DNA of 16,931 nucleotides from an uncultured Eggerthellaceae bacterium. Lineage in GTDB: Bacteria; Actinomycetota; Coriobacteriia; Coriobacteriales; Eggerthellaceae. Position 1 is the stretch's first letter. Each line of letters starts with the position of its first letter. The position numbers and the translations under genes are program-made. The stretch is taken from positions 1 through 16,931 of the forward strand of contig CAKTVK010000042.1 of NCBI GenBank assembly GCA_934623455.1, written 5' to 3'. Shown here in pieces: positions 1-8,085 of the stretch. The notes under the pieces were generated by a model. The model worked only from the letters and a program-made list of their open reading frames with translations, searched no databases and was not told the origin of the DNA.

Positions 1-81
1 CTTGCACTTGGCTATGCGCTTCCCGCCATTGGGCGCGCTAGGGACTTTCACCCATTAGAAACGTGCGCATGCTCGGCGCAC
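1..81 (-). mobile_element. 5' end of a group II intron (partial, runs off the left edge)
   Basis: On the minus strand a segment begins at position 81 with GTGCG, which matches the conserved GUGYG 5' end of group II introns. It opens with a 6-bp hairpin (63-68 pairing with 76-81). Further in it contains GGGTGAAAGTCCC (minus strand, within 41-54), a phrase I associate with domain I of bacterial group II introns. No convincing reading frame crosses it. It starts five bases beyond the terminator stem of the preceding operon, and insertion just past intrinsic terminators is a known habit of some bacterial group II introns, notably class C. The rest of the ribozyme, any reverse transcriptase ORF and the 3' end would lie left of position 1. 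The call rests on recalled family motifs, not on a covariance model. Confidence 0.62.
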
Positions 82-86
82 GATGC

Positions 87-122
87 AAGAAGAAAAGCTC
101 CTGAACAGGAGCTTTTCTTCTT
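87..122 (-). terminator. Intrinsic terminator of the mreB-to-DUF2344 operon
   Basis: A perfect 16-bp stem (87-102 pairing with 107-122) has a four-base loop. Its GC core is flanked by A-rich and T-rich arms. Read on the minus strand the core is followed by TTTTCTTCTT, so it acts as a U-tract terminator 67 bases after the stop codon of the DUF2344-like gene. The symmetric arms mean it could also terminate transcription arriving on the plus strand. Confidence 0.9.
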
Positions 123-188
123 TTCAAAGATACGTTTCCGGCAAAAACGAGTGCCAGGCTTCACCCCATCGAATGACACCGCAAGAAT

Positions 189-809
189 CTACGCACGCTG
201 GGCAACACGCGTGATGCTCGTTATCGTAGCGGGACTTCCCGATTCCTCTAAGCACGAGCTCAAAAGAAGGTCGGGGCGCAAAGAGCCCGTCGGTTTCGCT
301 TCAAGCGTGAAACGAACCGTATCCCCTTCTACCTGCACTTCGCCGTGTAAATACTCCCCTACCACAATGGTTTTTTCCTTCTTCTTGCGAATGACCGTAA
401 GGGATTCCGGCACGTGCAACGCATCAACAGCGCAGCTTAAATGCGCTTCGTAATCGGAAAGCGGATAGCAGACCGATGCCGCCGTGGCATTATGCTCCAC
501 GTATGCGCATTCATACGGCATCATATCGGGCACGCTTGTTGCCTGAAGCGCCGCAAGCGCTTTCGCGGGTGCCACATAGTCTTTCAACAGCAAGTCGAAA
601 ATCTCTTCCGTGCCGCCCACACCCACAGGCAGCGCGGAGCCAAACGCAATGCGCATATGCGGCGAGAAACCTTGGCTCACCGCAAACGGAAGGTCGGCGC
701 GACGCACGGCGCGCTCAAGAGCATGCGCCACCTCCAAATGGGAGAGCATGGCCAAGCGCCCCTTCTTGCAAAAACGGAAGCGCAAACGAAACAGCGCGGG
801 ATCACTCAT
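189..809 (-). CDS. TIGR03936-family (DUF2344) radical SAM-associated protein
   Basis: About 206 residues. The N-terminal third carries the family hallmark: a basic FCKKGRLAMLSHLE segment, then a paired-Arg helix (ERAVRRADLPF) and the SQGFSPHMRIAFGSALPVGV block, ending in an acidic EEIFDL. No membrane segment or signal peptide is visible. The family is usually encoded next to, or fused to, the TIGR03960 radical SAM protein, as here, and its function is not established. I chose the ATG at 809 because a perfect AGGAGG lies six bases upstream. A further in-frame ATG at 857 has no such site and would lie deep in the upstream gene. The start overlaps the end of the radical SAM gene by 8 bases, so translation is probably coupled. 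It is the last gene of the eight-gene operon. I am sure of the family; any role, such as RNA or cofactor modification, would be a guess. Confidence 0.88.
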   Translation of the reverse strand: MSDPALFRLRFRFCKKGRLAMLSHLEVAHALERAVRRADLPFAVSQGFSPHMRIAFGSALPVGVGGTEEIFDLLLKDYVAPAKALAALQATSVPDMMPYECAYVEHNATAASVCYPLSDYEAHLSCAVDALHVPESLTVIRKKKEKTIVVGEYLHGEVQVEGDTVRFTLEAKPTGSLRPDLLLSSCLEESGSPATITSITRVAQRA

Positions 810-2769
810 GGCATACCTCCTGTTCGGACGCGATTTTCGGAGAAGCAGAATCATCACGGTCGGAATCGTTCAACGCCGTATCCGCTTCAGGATTGCAATG
901 CGCAGGAACGCGTTCTTGCTGAAGCATGTTATCCACGCCAACAGCTTGGCAAGCACCGCATCCGCTGCATTTTCCAAACGTACAATCGGGCGTTGTCTTC
1001 TCTTGCGCGGCCTTTTTGCGCTCATGCGCCAAGAACGCGCGCGAAACACCGCACGAGATGTGTTCCCAGGGCATAACATAGCTGGTATCGTAATTCGCCT
1101 GCGCAATGGCAGCAGAATCAATGCCCAGCTCAGCGGCAGCATCGAGCCATGCTTGCTGGTTGAAAAGCTCGCTCCATGCATCGAAGCGCGCGCCATTTTG
1201 CCAAGCACGATACACCCACTGCGACACTTCGCGACCGCCACGGCTCATGACTGCTTCAACAAAGCTCGTTTTCGGATCGTGCCAGCCCACATTGATGGCG
1301 CGGTACTTGATGGAGTGACGTAGCAAATTCACGCGACGCATTGCCTCTTCAGGTGAAATTTGCCCATCCCACTGAAACGGCGTTTGCGCCTTGGGAACAA
1401 ACAGCGCGCACGATATGCCAATCTGGATTGCGCCGCGCTGATCTGGGGGAACGATCTTTCGCGCCCGCTCCAACACGTGCTGGGTCAAACGCGCGATACC
1501 CTTAATGTCTTCATCGGTTTCCGTGGGAAGACCGATCATGAAATATAGCTTGCAGCGACGCCAACCTGCAGAAAACGCGGCATCCACAGCGCTGAACAGG
1601 TCTTCTTCGGTCACGCCTTTATTGATGACGTCGCGCAAACGCTGCGTACCGGCCTCGGGGGCAAACGTCAAGCCGCCTTTTTTCTGGCCCGCCACCAACG
1701 AGGCAAGGTCGATACCGAACGAATCAAGGCGCTGAGACGGCAGCGAAATGCGCACACCTTTATTGGCACATGCCGCATTAAGCCTGGTCAGAATATCGGC
1801 AATCTGAGAATGATCCGTTGTAGAAAGTGACGTAAGACTTACTTCGTCGTATCCCGTTTGCGCCAGGCCGCACAAAACAGAATCAACAACGTTATCTGCG
1901 CTGCGTTCACGCACCGGACGATACATCATGCCCGCCTGGCAAAAACGGCATCCGCGTGCGCAACCGCGCAGCACTTCAACATTCAAGCGGTCGTGCACTA
2001 CTTCCGTGTAAGGAACAACGCACGACTCCCATCCGCTGCTTTCGGCAAACCCTTCGAACACACGCTTCTCGATATGCGTGGGAAGACCTTCCTCCAGCGG
2101 CTCGATCCATGCACCTGCCGCCTGCGCATCCTGCTGCGTGCGCCAACGATACAGCGAAGGAACGTACGTTCCCGGAAGCTGAGCCAGCTCCCGTAAAATC
2201 TCATGGCGACTTGCACCCACCCGACGCAGCTCGTAGATACGTTCAATTGTTTCGGGCGTTGCCGTTTCACCTTCGCCAATAGTAATTGCATCGAAGAACA
2301 GGGCAAACGGCTCGGGATTATATGCGCAAGGGCCGCCACCGACAATGATGGGATCCTCTTCGCAACGATCAGATGCCAGTACGGGAATACCCGCTAAATC
2401 GAGCACCTCCAAAACATTTGTCGCGCAAAGCTCGTGCGGCAACGTGATGCCAACAACATCGAACTCGCTTACCGGCGCACAGCTTTCCAATGAAAACAGC
2501 GGCAAGCCTTCCTTGCGCATTAAATCGCACATATCAACGGCAGGAAGAAATGCGCGCTCGGCACGAAGGTTCTCGGTTTTATTCACTGCATTCACCAGAA
2601 TGCGCACCGCCTGATTTGCCTGACCCAACTCGTACGTGTCGGGATAAATCATGCAAAACGAAAACGGAGCATCTTTTTTCTGCGTGCATCCCCATTCGTG
2701 GTTCAGATAGCGCGCAGGACGCTCAACCCGTGAAAGCAAAGGCTCAACGCGGGGCCATAAATCGGTCAT
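802..2769 (-). CDS. TIGR03960-family B12-binding-like radical SAM protein
   Basis: 655 residues. The N-terminal part (about 30-200) resembles a cobalamin-binding-like domain, with PDTYELGQANQAV, VGITLPHELCATNVLEVLDLAGIP and the glycine-rich IIVGGGPCAYNPEP. The radical SAM core follows, with Cys270, Cys274 and Cys277 in CARGCRFC, which would hold the [4Fe-4S] cluster that cleaves S-adenosylmethionine. Later core motifs are GGLTFAPEAGTQRLRDVINKG and LYFMIGLPTETDEDI. The C-terminus carries PWEHISCGVSRAFL and a cysteine group, Cys596, Cys601, Cys604 and Cys607, suited to a second metal cluster. An acidic tail ends the protein. The family is widespread in anaerobes but its substrate is unknown. 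The start at 2769 follows AAAGGA at suitable spacing, 15 bases after the upstream stop. The gene overlaps its DUF2344 partner by 8 bases, which supports a shared function. Confidence 0.9.
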   Translation of the reverse strand: MTDLWPRVEPLLSRVERPARYLNHEWGCTQKKDAPFSFCMIYPDTYELGQANQAVRILVNAVNKTENLRAERAFLPAVDMCDLMRKEGLPLFSLESCAPVSEFDVVGITLPHELCATNVLEVLDLAGIPVLASDRCEEDPIIVGGGPCAYNPEPFALFFDAITIGEGETATPETIERIYELRRVGASRHEILRELAQLPGTYVPSLYRWRTQQDAQAAGAWIEPLEEGLPTHIEKRVFEGFAESSGWESCVVPYTEVVHDRLNVEVLRGCARGCRFCQAGMMYRPVRERSADNVVDSVLCGLAQTGYDEVSLTSLSTTDHSQIADILTRLNAACANKGVRISLPSQRLDSFGIDLASLVAGQKKGGLTFAPEAGTQRLRDVINKGVTEEDLFSAVDAAFSAGWRRCKLYFMIGLPTETDEDIKGIARLTQHVLERARKIVPPDQRGAIQIGISCALFVPKAQTPFQWDGQISPEEAMRRVNLLRHSIKYRAINVGWHDPKTSFVEAVMSRGGREVSQWVYRAWQNGARFDAWSELFNQQAWLDAAAELGIDSAAIAQANYDTSYVMPWEHISCGVSRAFLAHERKKAAQEKTTPDCTFGKCSGCGACQAVGVDNMLQQERVPAHCNPEADTALNDSDRDDSASPKIASEQEVCHE

Positions 2770-2784
2770 TGATTTCCTTTCGAA

Positions 2785-4173
2785 CTATTTCATCATAGAG
2801 CTTATGCCGTCTTTGAAAGATCGCGCGGCGCTTACGGCAACTTGGCGACCCAAAGGACCTGCCGCTTGCAACAGGCGTTTTCCGGTAACCGCGGCACTGC
2901 TCGCCATGTTCTTAACCGCTTGCGCGGCTTGCTGATTTTTCTCCTGAGCACTTGCTTCAGGCGCAGCGGACACCCCCATGGCGTCTTCCACGGCACCCAC
3001 CACAGCGTTTTTCGCGCTTACAACCGCACCGGTTGCGCCCATGAGTCCCATGCCATTCTCGAAGTACTCGATAGCGGCTCGACCCATGGCAAGCGTTGCC
3101 GCATAACCAACAGCGCCCTTCACCGCCCAGCCCAAACCAGGAACAATACCTGCAACGCTGCGCGCCGCACTGCGTGCCAAAAACGCGCCGCCCAGAACAA
3201 CAAGCAGCTCTTTTGCGCGTTCAACCGTCATGGGTTGACCGTATGCGGCCGCAATCTGCAGAATCATTTTCATCTGATTCGCAGTCATAACGGGCATGTC
3301 AGCGCCGGGAAGGAACACCACAATGCCAATGCCGGCATTTTGCACCGCCGTAGCATTCACGGCCTCAAGCGACAACGGACGCGCCACAAACGGAAACGCC
3401 AAAGCAAACGACAAGCGCTTTTCACGGCACGTCTCGATAATCCACTCGCCCATGCGATTATTGAGCGCACGTTTTGCCTGTTCGCCCAAAAGATTCGGCA
3501 AGGAGGGACGCTCATTTTCGCCCGCCGTGCCACGCTTCAGAAACTTCGAAAGGTCAATGCCTTTTGCTTTTTCAAGCAGCGCCATGCGTGCCGTTGCCGT
3601 GCGGCCGCGTAAAACATCAAGAGCTTTTTCACCCGCATCCGCGGTCGGCGCATCGCCGCGGTCCGCGCCTTGCGCATTGTAGCCCACGGGGGAATCAACC
3701 GTAAGCTCAATAGCATCGGGAGCGGAAATCTTGCCGAAAGCCGCTTCGAACGCTTCCTGCGCCCGCGATTTATCCTCTTCATTGAGCTCGGGAGAAATCA
3801 AATCTCCCTGCGGAATAGGATAACCGCTTTCCTCGGCCAGACGCTTCACCTGGTCAAACAGCGTGGTTACCACCATAACGGGCACGCCCTGCGCACGAAT
3901 CTCACTGGCTTTTGCGCCAATGCGCGCATCAAGACCAGCTACCAGAATCACCGTATCATCGCTTGGCGAGAACGCAAGCTCACCTGCATCCAGATACCCT
4001 ACCGTGATGCGTGCATGCGGAGCCGCGCTGGCAAAAAGCGAACGCACGTGGGCAACAATATCAGCTGGGGCGGTTTCGTCGATGATAACGCTTACCGAAA
4101 TCCCCATCTGGCGTGCGGCATCGATGTTGATAGCTTCATTGATTACTTCTTTGAAATCAGCAGGCAACTTCAT
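2785..4173 (-). CDS. DUF697-domain protein with a Rossmann-like N-terminal half
   Basis: About 462 residues from the ATG at 4173. A longer form starting at 4221 is possible, but it would overlap rodA by 65 bases instead of 17. The N-terminal part (about residues 20-125) has alternating beta strands and helices (VSVIIDE, DTVILVAGLDARIG, GVPVMVVTT) like a degenerate nucleotide-binding domain. I see no GxxxxGK(S/T) P-loop. The region at about 259-374 matches DUF697 in character: PGADMPVMTANQMKMILQIAAAYG, then ERAKELL, then a hydrophobic stretch with GIVPGLGWAVKGAVGYAATLAMG and AAIEYFENG. This stretch is probably membrane-embedded. The C-terminal about 70 residues are Ala/Lys/Gln-rich and amphipathic. 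Family function is unknown. Its position between rodA and the radical SAM pair, with coupled translation, suggests a membrane-associated role alongside the elongation machinery, but that is inference. Confidence 0.78.
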   Translation of the reverse strand: MKLPADFKEVINEAINIDAARQMGISVSVIIDETAPADIVAHVRSLFASAAPHARITVGYLDAGELAFSPSDDTVILVAGLDARIGAKASEIRAQGVPVMVVTTLFDQVKRLAEESGYPIPQGDLISPELNEEDKSRAQEAFEAAFGKISAPDAIELTVDSPVGYNAQGADRGDAPTADAGEKALDVLRGRTATARMALLEKAKGIDLSKFLKRGTAGENERPSLPNLLGEQAKRALNNRMGEWIIETCREKRLSFALAFPFVARPLSLEAVNATAVQNAGIGIVVFLPGADMPVMTANQMKMILQIAAAYGQPMTVERAKELLVVLGGAFLARSAARSVAGIVPGLGWAVKGAVGYAATLAMGRAAIEYFENGMGLMGATGAVVSAKNAVVGAVEDAMGVSAAPEASAQEKNQQAAQAVKNMASSAAVTGKRLLQAAGPLGRQVAVSAARSFKDGISSMMK

Positions 4174-5395
4174 ATACGCTCTTCTTTCCCACACCGGCAC
4201 TGTGCGACCATACCGAGCCAATCAAACCTAACATCACAAAATTGACCAGCATAAACGATGAGCCGTAGCTGACAAACGGCAACGGAATGCCCGTAATGGG
4301 CATCAAACCGCAGTCCATGCCAATGTTCTCAAGTATCTGGAACAGCCACATGCCCACCACGCACATCACAATCAGCGAACCGAACAGGCTGCTTGCTCCT
4401 TGGGCAATCCTGAACGACTGATAGATAAGCCCCAGGTACAGCGCCAGCAGCACCAGTGCGCCCACAAAGCCGAATTCTTCCGCCAACACGCAGAAGATAA
4501 AATCGGTCGGCGCTTCGGGAAGATAATTCAGCCCCGTCTGAGTGCCGTTGCCAAACCCTTTTCCTAAAAAGCCGCCTGAGCCAATTGCGATTTGCGCTTG
4601 TCGTAGATTATACCCGCTATTCGAGGTATCGGCGCTTGGATCCAAAAACACCAAGATGCGATTGCGCTGGTAATTCTTCAAAATGCGGTATTCTGTGCCG
4701 CCGCTCGCCGTTTCATATTTCAGGACTTCGTCGAGCGCTAAAAGCGCGATTATCGCGACAACGCCCACGCCGATGGTCATGAGCAGAAATTTCGGTCGCG
4801 CGCCACCCACAACCAACGCGGTGGCATCAATAAACAGATACACTAAACCCGTTCCCAAGTCGGGCTGCGTCATAATGCACAAAAACGGAATAGCTAAGAT
4901 GATCAGGGCTTTTATATATTCTCGCGGGTCATCAAGGCGACCTTCGTATTTCGCCACCACGCTCGCGGCCAAAAGAAGCACCGTCACTTTAGCGAATTCG
5001 CCCGGCTGCACGGTCATGCCAATCTTGATCCACGACTGCGCGCCCTTCGATTCAACGCCGATAACCGGCAAATGCGGCGACAAGATAAGCACCACGTTAA
5101 TGATAAGAAGAATAACCATCATGTGCTCAAGGCGCCGATAATCGAAATGCCACACAATAAGCATGACGATAATGCCTAATGCAACGGTAACAGCCTGGCG
5201 CGAGAAGCTATACGTTTCCGCATCGTGAGAAACCGCAGAATAAACCACCACTAAGCCAAGCGCTACTAAAAGCGCCACGTTGAACAGAAAAGGCCAGTTC
5301 AAATTCCCCAAGAAACCGGGAAGCTTGCTTTTATTGCGCGCTTGCCCTGGCTGAGAAGCACTCAAAGGACCAATCTGCGGAGAAAGATACGCCAT
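4157..5395 (-). CDS. rodA: RodA, SEDS-family peptidoglycan glycosyltransferase
   Basis: 412 residues with about ten hydrophobic segments, the normal size and topology for RodA. It polymerises lipid II into glycan strands during lateral wall growth and works with PBP2. Visible signatures are QSWIKIGMTVQPGEFAK (121-136), TQPDLGTGL (176-184), YLPEAPTDFIF with the conserved catalytic-type Asp298, and the C-terminal signature GIPLPFVSYGSS (369-380). The N-terminal about 30 residues are hydrophilic and cytoplasmic. The start codon shares a base with the mrdA stop (TAATG), and GAAGGA lies seven bases upstream, so translation is coupled to PBP2. This fits the one-to-one RodA-PBP2 complex known from other bacteria. 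The 3' end overlaps the DUF697 gene by 17 bases. RodA rather than FtsW is supported by the mreBCD-mrdA context. Confidence 0.96.
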   Translation of the reverse strand: MAYLSPQIGPLSASQPGQARNKSKLPGFLGNLNWPFLFNVALLVALGLVVVYSAVSHDAETYSFSRQAVTVALGIIVMLIVWHFDYRRLEHMMVILLIINVVLILSPHLPVIGVESKGAQSWIKIGMTVQPGEFAKVTVLLLAASVVAKYEGRLDDPREYIKALIILAIPFLCIMTQPDLGTGLVYLFIDATALVVGGARPKFLLMTIGVGVVAIIALLALDEVLKYETASGGTEYRILKNYQRNRILVFLDPSADTSNSGYNLRQAQIAIGSGGFLGKGFGNGTQTGLNYLPEAPTDFIFCVLAEEFGFVGALVLLALYLGLIYQSFRIAQGASSLFGSLIVMCVVGMWLFQILENIGMDCGLMPITGIPLPFVSYGSSFMLVNFVMLGLIGSVWSHSAGVGKKSVYEVAC

Positions 5396-7545
5396 TAGTC
5401 GGTCCTTCCCTCGTTTGTCAGTTGGCGCTCAACGTACTTACCCGTTGAGCCGTTGATGTAGCCCATATCGGCCGAAGTGAGTTCTCCCGCATCGGCTTGC
5501 AAAAGGGCATTCATCACTTCCGCACCTACCGGAGAAGCAACAGCTGAACCGCCACCACCTTGCTCGATAAGCACAGACACCACGTATTTCGGATCGTCGA
5601 AAGGCGCGTAGCACACGAACACCGCGTAGTCGTCTTTGCCGGCAACTTCAGCCGTGCCCGTTTTACCCGCCGCATCAATGCCGTACTGGGAGAACCGCTC
5701 GTACATGTCCGAATTTTCGTTCACCACGCCGTGCAGTGCCTCGCGCATCAGCTTAAGGTTCTTCGCGTCAACAACAGGCTCGTCCACCTCTTGCGCTTTA
5801 TGCGTAACCACGATATCGCCCTGTTCGTTGCGGATGTCCTGCAGCAAATGCGGCTGCATGATCTTTCCCGTTGCAATAGCGCCGTACGCAACAGCAATCT
5901 GCAGCGGCGTGACCAGCACGTATCCTTGGCCAATGGCCATGTTTGTCATGTCACCGCCGCGCCACGAGGCTTCCTCGGGCGTGTCCTTGAAAAATTCCTT
6001 TTTCCATTCGGGCGTAGGAATGCGCCCTGCCGCTTCGCCCGTGATATCAATGCCGCTGGTCGAACCGAAATGGTATTTCTTGATTTCATCTTGCAGGGCG
6101 GTCTCGGAAATCTTTCCCGCTTGCCCCGCGTCCCAGAAATCTTTTGCAATCTCGTAAAACGTAATGTCACACGAATCCACAATGGAATCATGGAACGTTT
6201 CCGTGCCATGTCCCGTGCGCAGCCAGCATTTCTGCACGTCACCCGAATTGAAGCCGTCCCACGAGCCACCGCATTCCCACGTTGATCCCTCAGTAGCAAA
6301 ACCATACTTCAAGCCTGCAAGCCCCGAGAACGCCTTCATGGTGGAAGCCGCCGGATACGTGCCCGCAATTGCACGGTTGAGCAGCGGATACTGCGATTCG
6401 GACGTGTTATACATATCCCAAATGCTCTGGGAAATGCCGCCCACGAAGTTCGCCGGCGAATACGTAGGGAAATTCGCCAGCACCGCAATGCTGCCGTCTT
6501 TGACATTCATGGCCACCACGCAGCCGGCAACGCCTTTACCGGTGCCGATTGTGCCGTCTTCGGGGGCAATAAGATCCGCCAGCGCGCGTTCCGCCACATA
6601 CTGCGCAGGGCCGCAAATCGTGGTATACACACTTGAACCACGCACGGGCTGCGTTTCGCTTTTCACCGAGCGCACGTTGCCATCGGCATCCGCCACCACA
6701 ACACGCTGGCCGTGATCGCCTGCCAGCAAATCGTCATAAGCAGATTCCACGCCACTTTTTCCCACGTCATCGCCCAGTTGCAAGTCACGTCCCTGAGAAA
6801 CACTCGACAAATCGGACTCCCCCACGCTGCCCGTGTAGCCCAACGCATGGGCAGCCAGCGCGCCATACGGATAATCGCGCACCGAGCGCGTTTCCACCGT
6901 AACGCCGGGAAATGCATCGGAATGTTCGCGGATGAATGCAACGTCGCGCAAACGCACATCGCTGGCCACCGTGCGCTTGCTTTGCGCGCCCGACGTTGAA
7001 TCCTGAATACGCATGCGCACCACATTGCGAGGAATGCCCAAAACCACGGAAAGACGACCAAGAACGTCCTGGTCATCAGCCACATCGGCATCAGCCAAAA
7101 CGGTCAGCGACGAACGATTCTTCACCAAAGGAATACCGCTTCTATCGCAAATGAAGCCACGCGGCGCCGGCGTTGAAACCGTGGCATAGCGGTTGTCGTC
7201 GGCAGCGCTTTTATACGAAGAAGAATCAAGCACCTGCATGCTGAAGAGCTTAATACCCAGAGCGCCGAAAATCGCTGCCGTTGCCGCCGCCATTACGTTG
7301 AAACGCACTTTCAGCCCATCGGCAGGATTCTTTCCCGGCATACCGCCTTCCGTTGTGCCTACCGCGTGCGAAGCGCCTTGGGTAGGCATCGAGGAAGAAA
7401 CGCCTACCGAAGACACAGTATTGACGGATCGATGATTCGACTTCGTGTGGGTCGAAGAATAGCCGTTATAGAGATGTACTCCCACAACAATCGCAAGCGC
7501 CACTAAAAGCGCTGCGATGATTGCCGCAACAATTGCCGCAGTCAT
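5395..7545 (-). CDS. mrdA: Penicillin-binding protein 2 (peptidoglycan D,D-transpeptidase MrdA)
   Basis: 716 residues, a class B PBP that crosslinks glycan strands outside the membrane during elongation. The dimerisation/pedestal region begins after the membrane anchor with APRGFICDRSG (127-137). The transpeptidase motifs are complete: the nucleophile in STMK (Ser401, Lys404), SCD (458-460) in the SxN position, and KTG (628-630) within AAGKTGTAEV. The N-terminus is odd. There is a hydrophobic segment at about 3-24, a Ser/Gly-rich linker of about 55 residues, and a second hydrophobic segment at about 83-103 that corresponds to the usual single anchor. I kept the ATG at 7545 because AGGAG lies six bases upstream, right at the mreD stop. 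An internal ATG at 7341 (residue 69) also has a GGAAGG before it and would give a single-anchor form. The stop overlaps the rodA start. Confidence 0.95.
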   Translation of the reverse strand: MTAAIVAAIIAALLVALAIVVGVHLYNGYSSTHTKSNHRSVNTVSSVGVSSSMPTQGASHAVGTTEGGMPGKNPADGLKVRFNVMAAATAAIFGALGIKLFSMQVLDSSSYKSAADDNRYATVSTPAPRGFICDRSGIPLVKNRSSLTVLADADVADDQDVLGRLSVVLGIPRNVVRMRIQDSTSGAQSKRTVASDVRLRDVAFIREHSDAFPGVTVETRSVRDYPYGALAAHALGYTGSVGESDLSSVSQGRDLQLGDDVGKSGVESAYDDLLAGDHGQRVVVADADGNVRSVKSETQPVRGSSVYTTICGPAQYVAERALADLIAPEDGTIGTGKGVAGCVVAMNVKDGSIAVLANFPTYSPANFVGGISQSIWDMYNTSESQYPLLNRAIAGTYPAASTMKAFSGLAGLKYGFATEGSTWECGGSWDGFNSGDVQKCWLRTGHGTETFHDSIVDSCDITFYEIAKDFWDAGQAGKISETALQDEIKKYHFGSTSGIDITGEAAGRIPTPEWKKEFFKDTPEEASWRGGDMTNMAIGQGYVLVTPLQIAVAYGAIATGKIMQPHLLQDIRNEQGDIVVTHKAQEVDEPVVDAKNLKLMREALHGVVNENSDMYERFSQYGIDAAGKTGTAEVAGKDDYAVFVCYAPFDDPKYVVSVLIEQGGGGSAVASPVGAEVMNALLQADAGELTSADMGYINGSTGKYVERQLTNEGRTD

Positions 7546-7554
7546 GCGCCGCTC

Positions 7555-8085
7555 CTAGCGTAGTTGCTGCGCAACGGGAATGTGCGTTGCTGTAATCTGG
7601 GGTCCAACAAAATGATGGACAAGCGGATACATAAGAAACGCCAAAATGCAGTCATAGAGCGCACACGGTGCAATGCGATACATAAGCAGGCTCAAAAACG
7701 ACACGCCCATGCCGAATTGGATAAGCAGAAAACCGTAGGCAATCTCTGCCACCAGCACGGCAATTGCAATGCATGAGAATGCCATAATCTGGGAGTTTCC
7801 CTCGAGAACCGAGAACACGCGTGTCAGAATGAACGAAATGGCAACCATAACTGCAGCCATAATTCCAACGGGATGCGAGCTTAAAACGCCCCCCAGTAGG
7901 CCCAAAACAAACGCAACAACCATGCTGGAATTAGCCGGGCGCACAATGGCAAGCACCACGCAAAACGCCAGCAAGGCGTTCGGGCGGATAAGCGCAATAG
8001 TCATGGCCGGCGTTATCACCAGCTGAAACACAAAAGCAAGCAGCGCTGCTATCACCAAACTGATATTTCGGCGGATCGCTTCCAC
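7555..8085 (-). CDS. mreD: Rod shape-determining protein MreD
   Basis: 176 residues, very hydrophobic, with about five membrane-spanning segments, as expected for MreD. It is a poorly conserved inner-membrane partner of MreC in the elongation complex. Recognition rests on size, the hydrophobic profile (for example SLVIAALLAFVFQLVITPA near the start, then LALVRP-like loops) and position between mreC and mrdA. The start is a GTG at 8085 placed directly after the mreC TAA, with no intervening base and in the same reading frame. AGGGGG lies about 12 bases upstream, longer than ideal, so initiation probably depends on ribosomes finishing mreC. The TAG stop is itself part of the AGGAG ribosome-binding site of mrdA, nine bases before that start. 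Confidence 0.88.
   Translation of the reverse strand: MEAIRRNISLVIAALLAFVFQLVITPAMTIALIRPNALLAFCVVLAIVRPANSSMVVAFVLGLLGGVLSSHPVGIMAAVMVAISFILTRVFSVLEGNSQIMAFSCIAIAVLVAEIAYGFLLIQFGMGVSFLSLLMYRIAPCALYDCILAFLMYPLVHHFVGPQITATHIPVAQQLR

Noticed and set aside
2..58. Open plus-strand frame at the left edge ending in TAG, as if a convergent gene ended before the shared terminator
   Set aside because: It is only 18 codons with no recognisable motif. The minus-strand group II intron reading explains the same bases better, though a convergent gene cannot be fully excluded from so short a piece.
441..1323. Several overlapping plus-strand open frames opposite the radical SAM and DUF2344 genes
   Set aside because: Their translations are low-quality and Arg-rich, they overlap one another, and they have no family motifs. 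The minus-strand genes explain the region fully.
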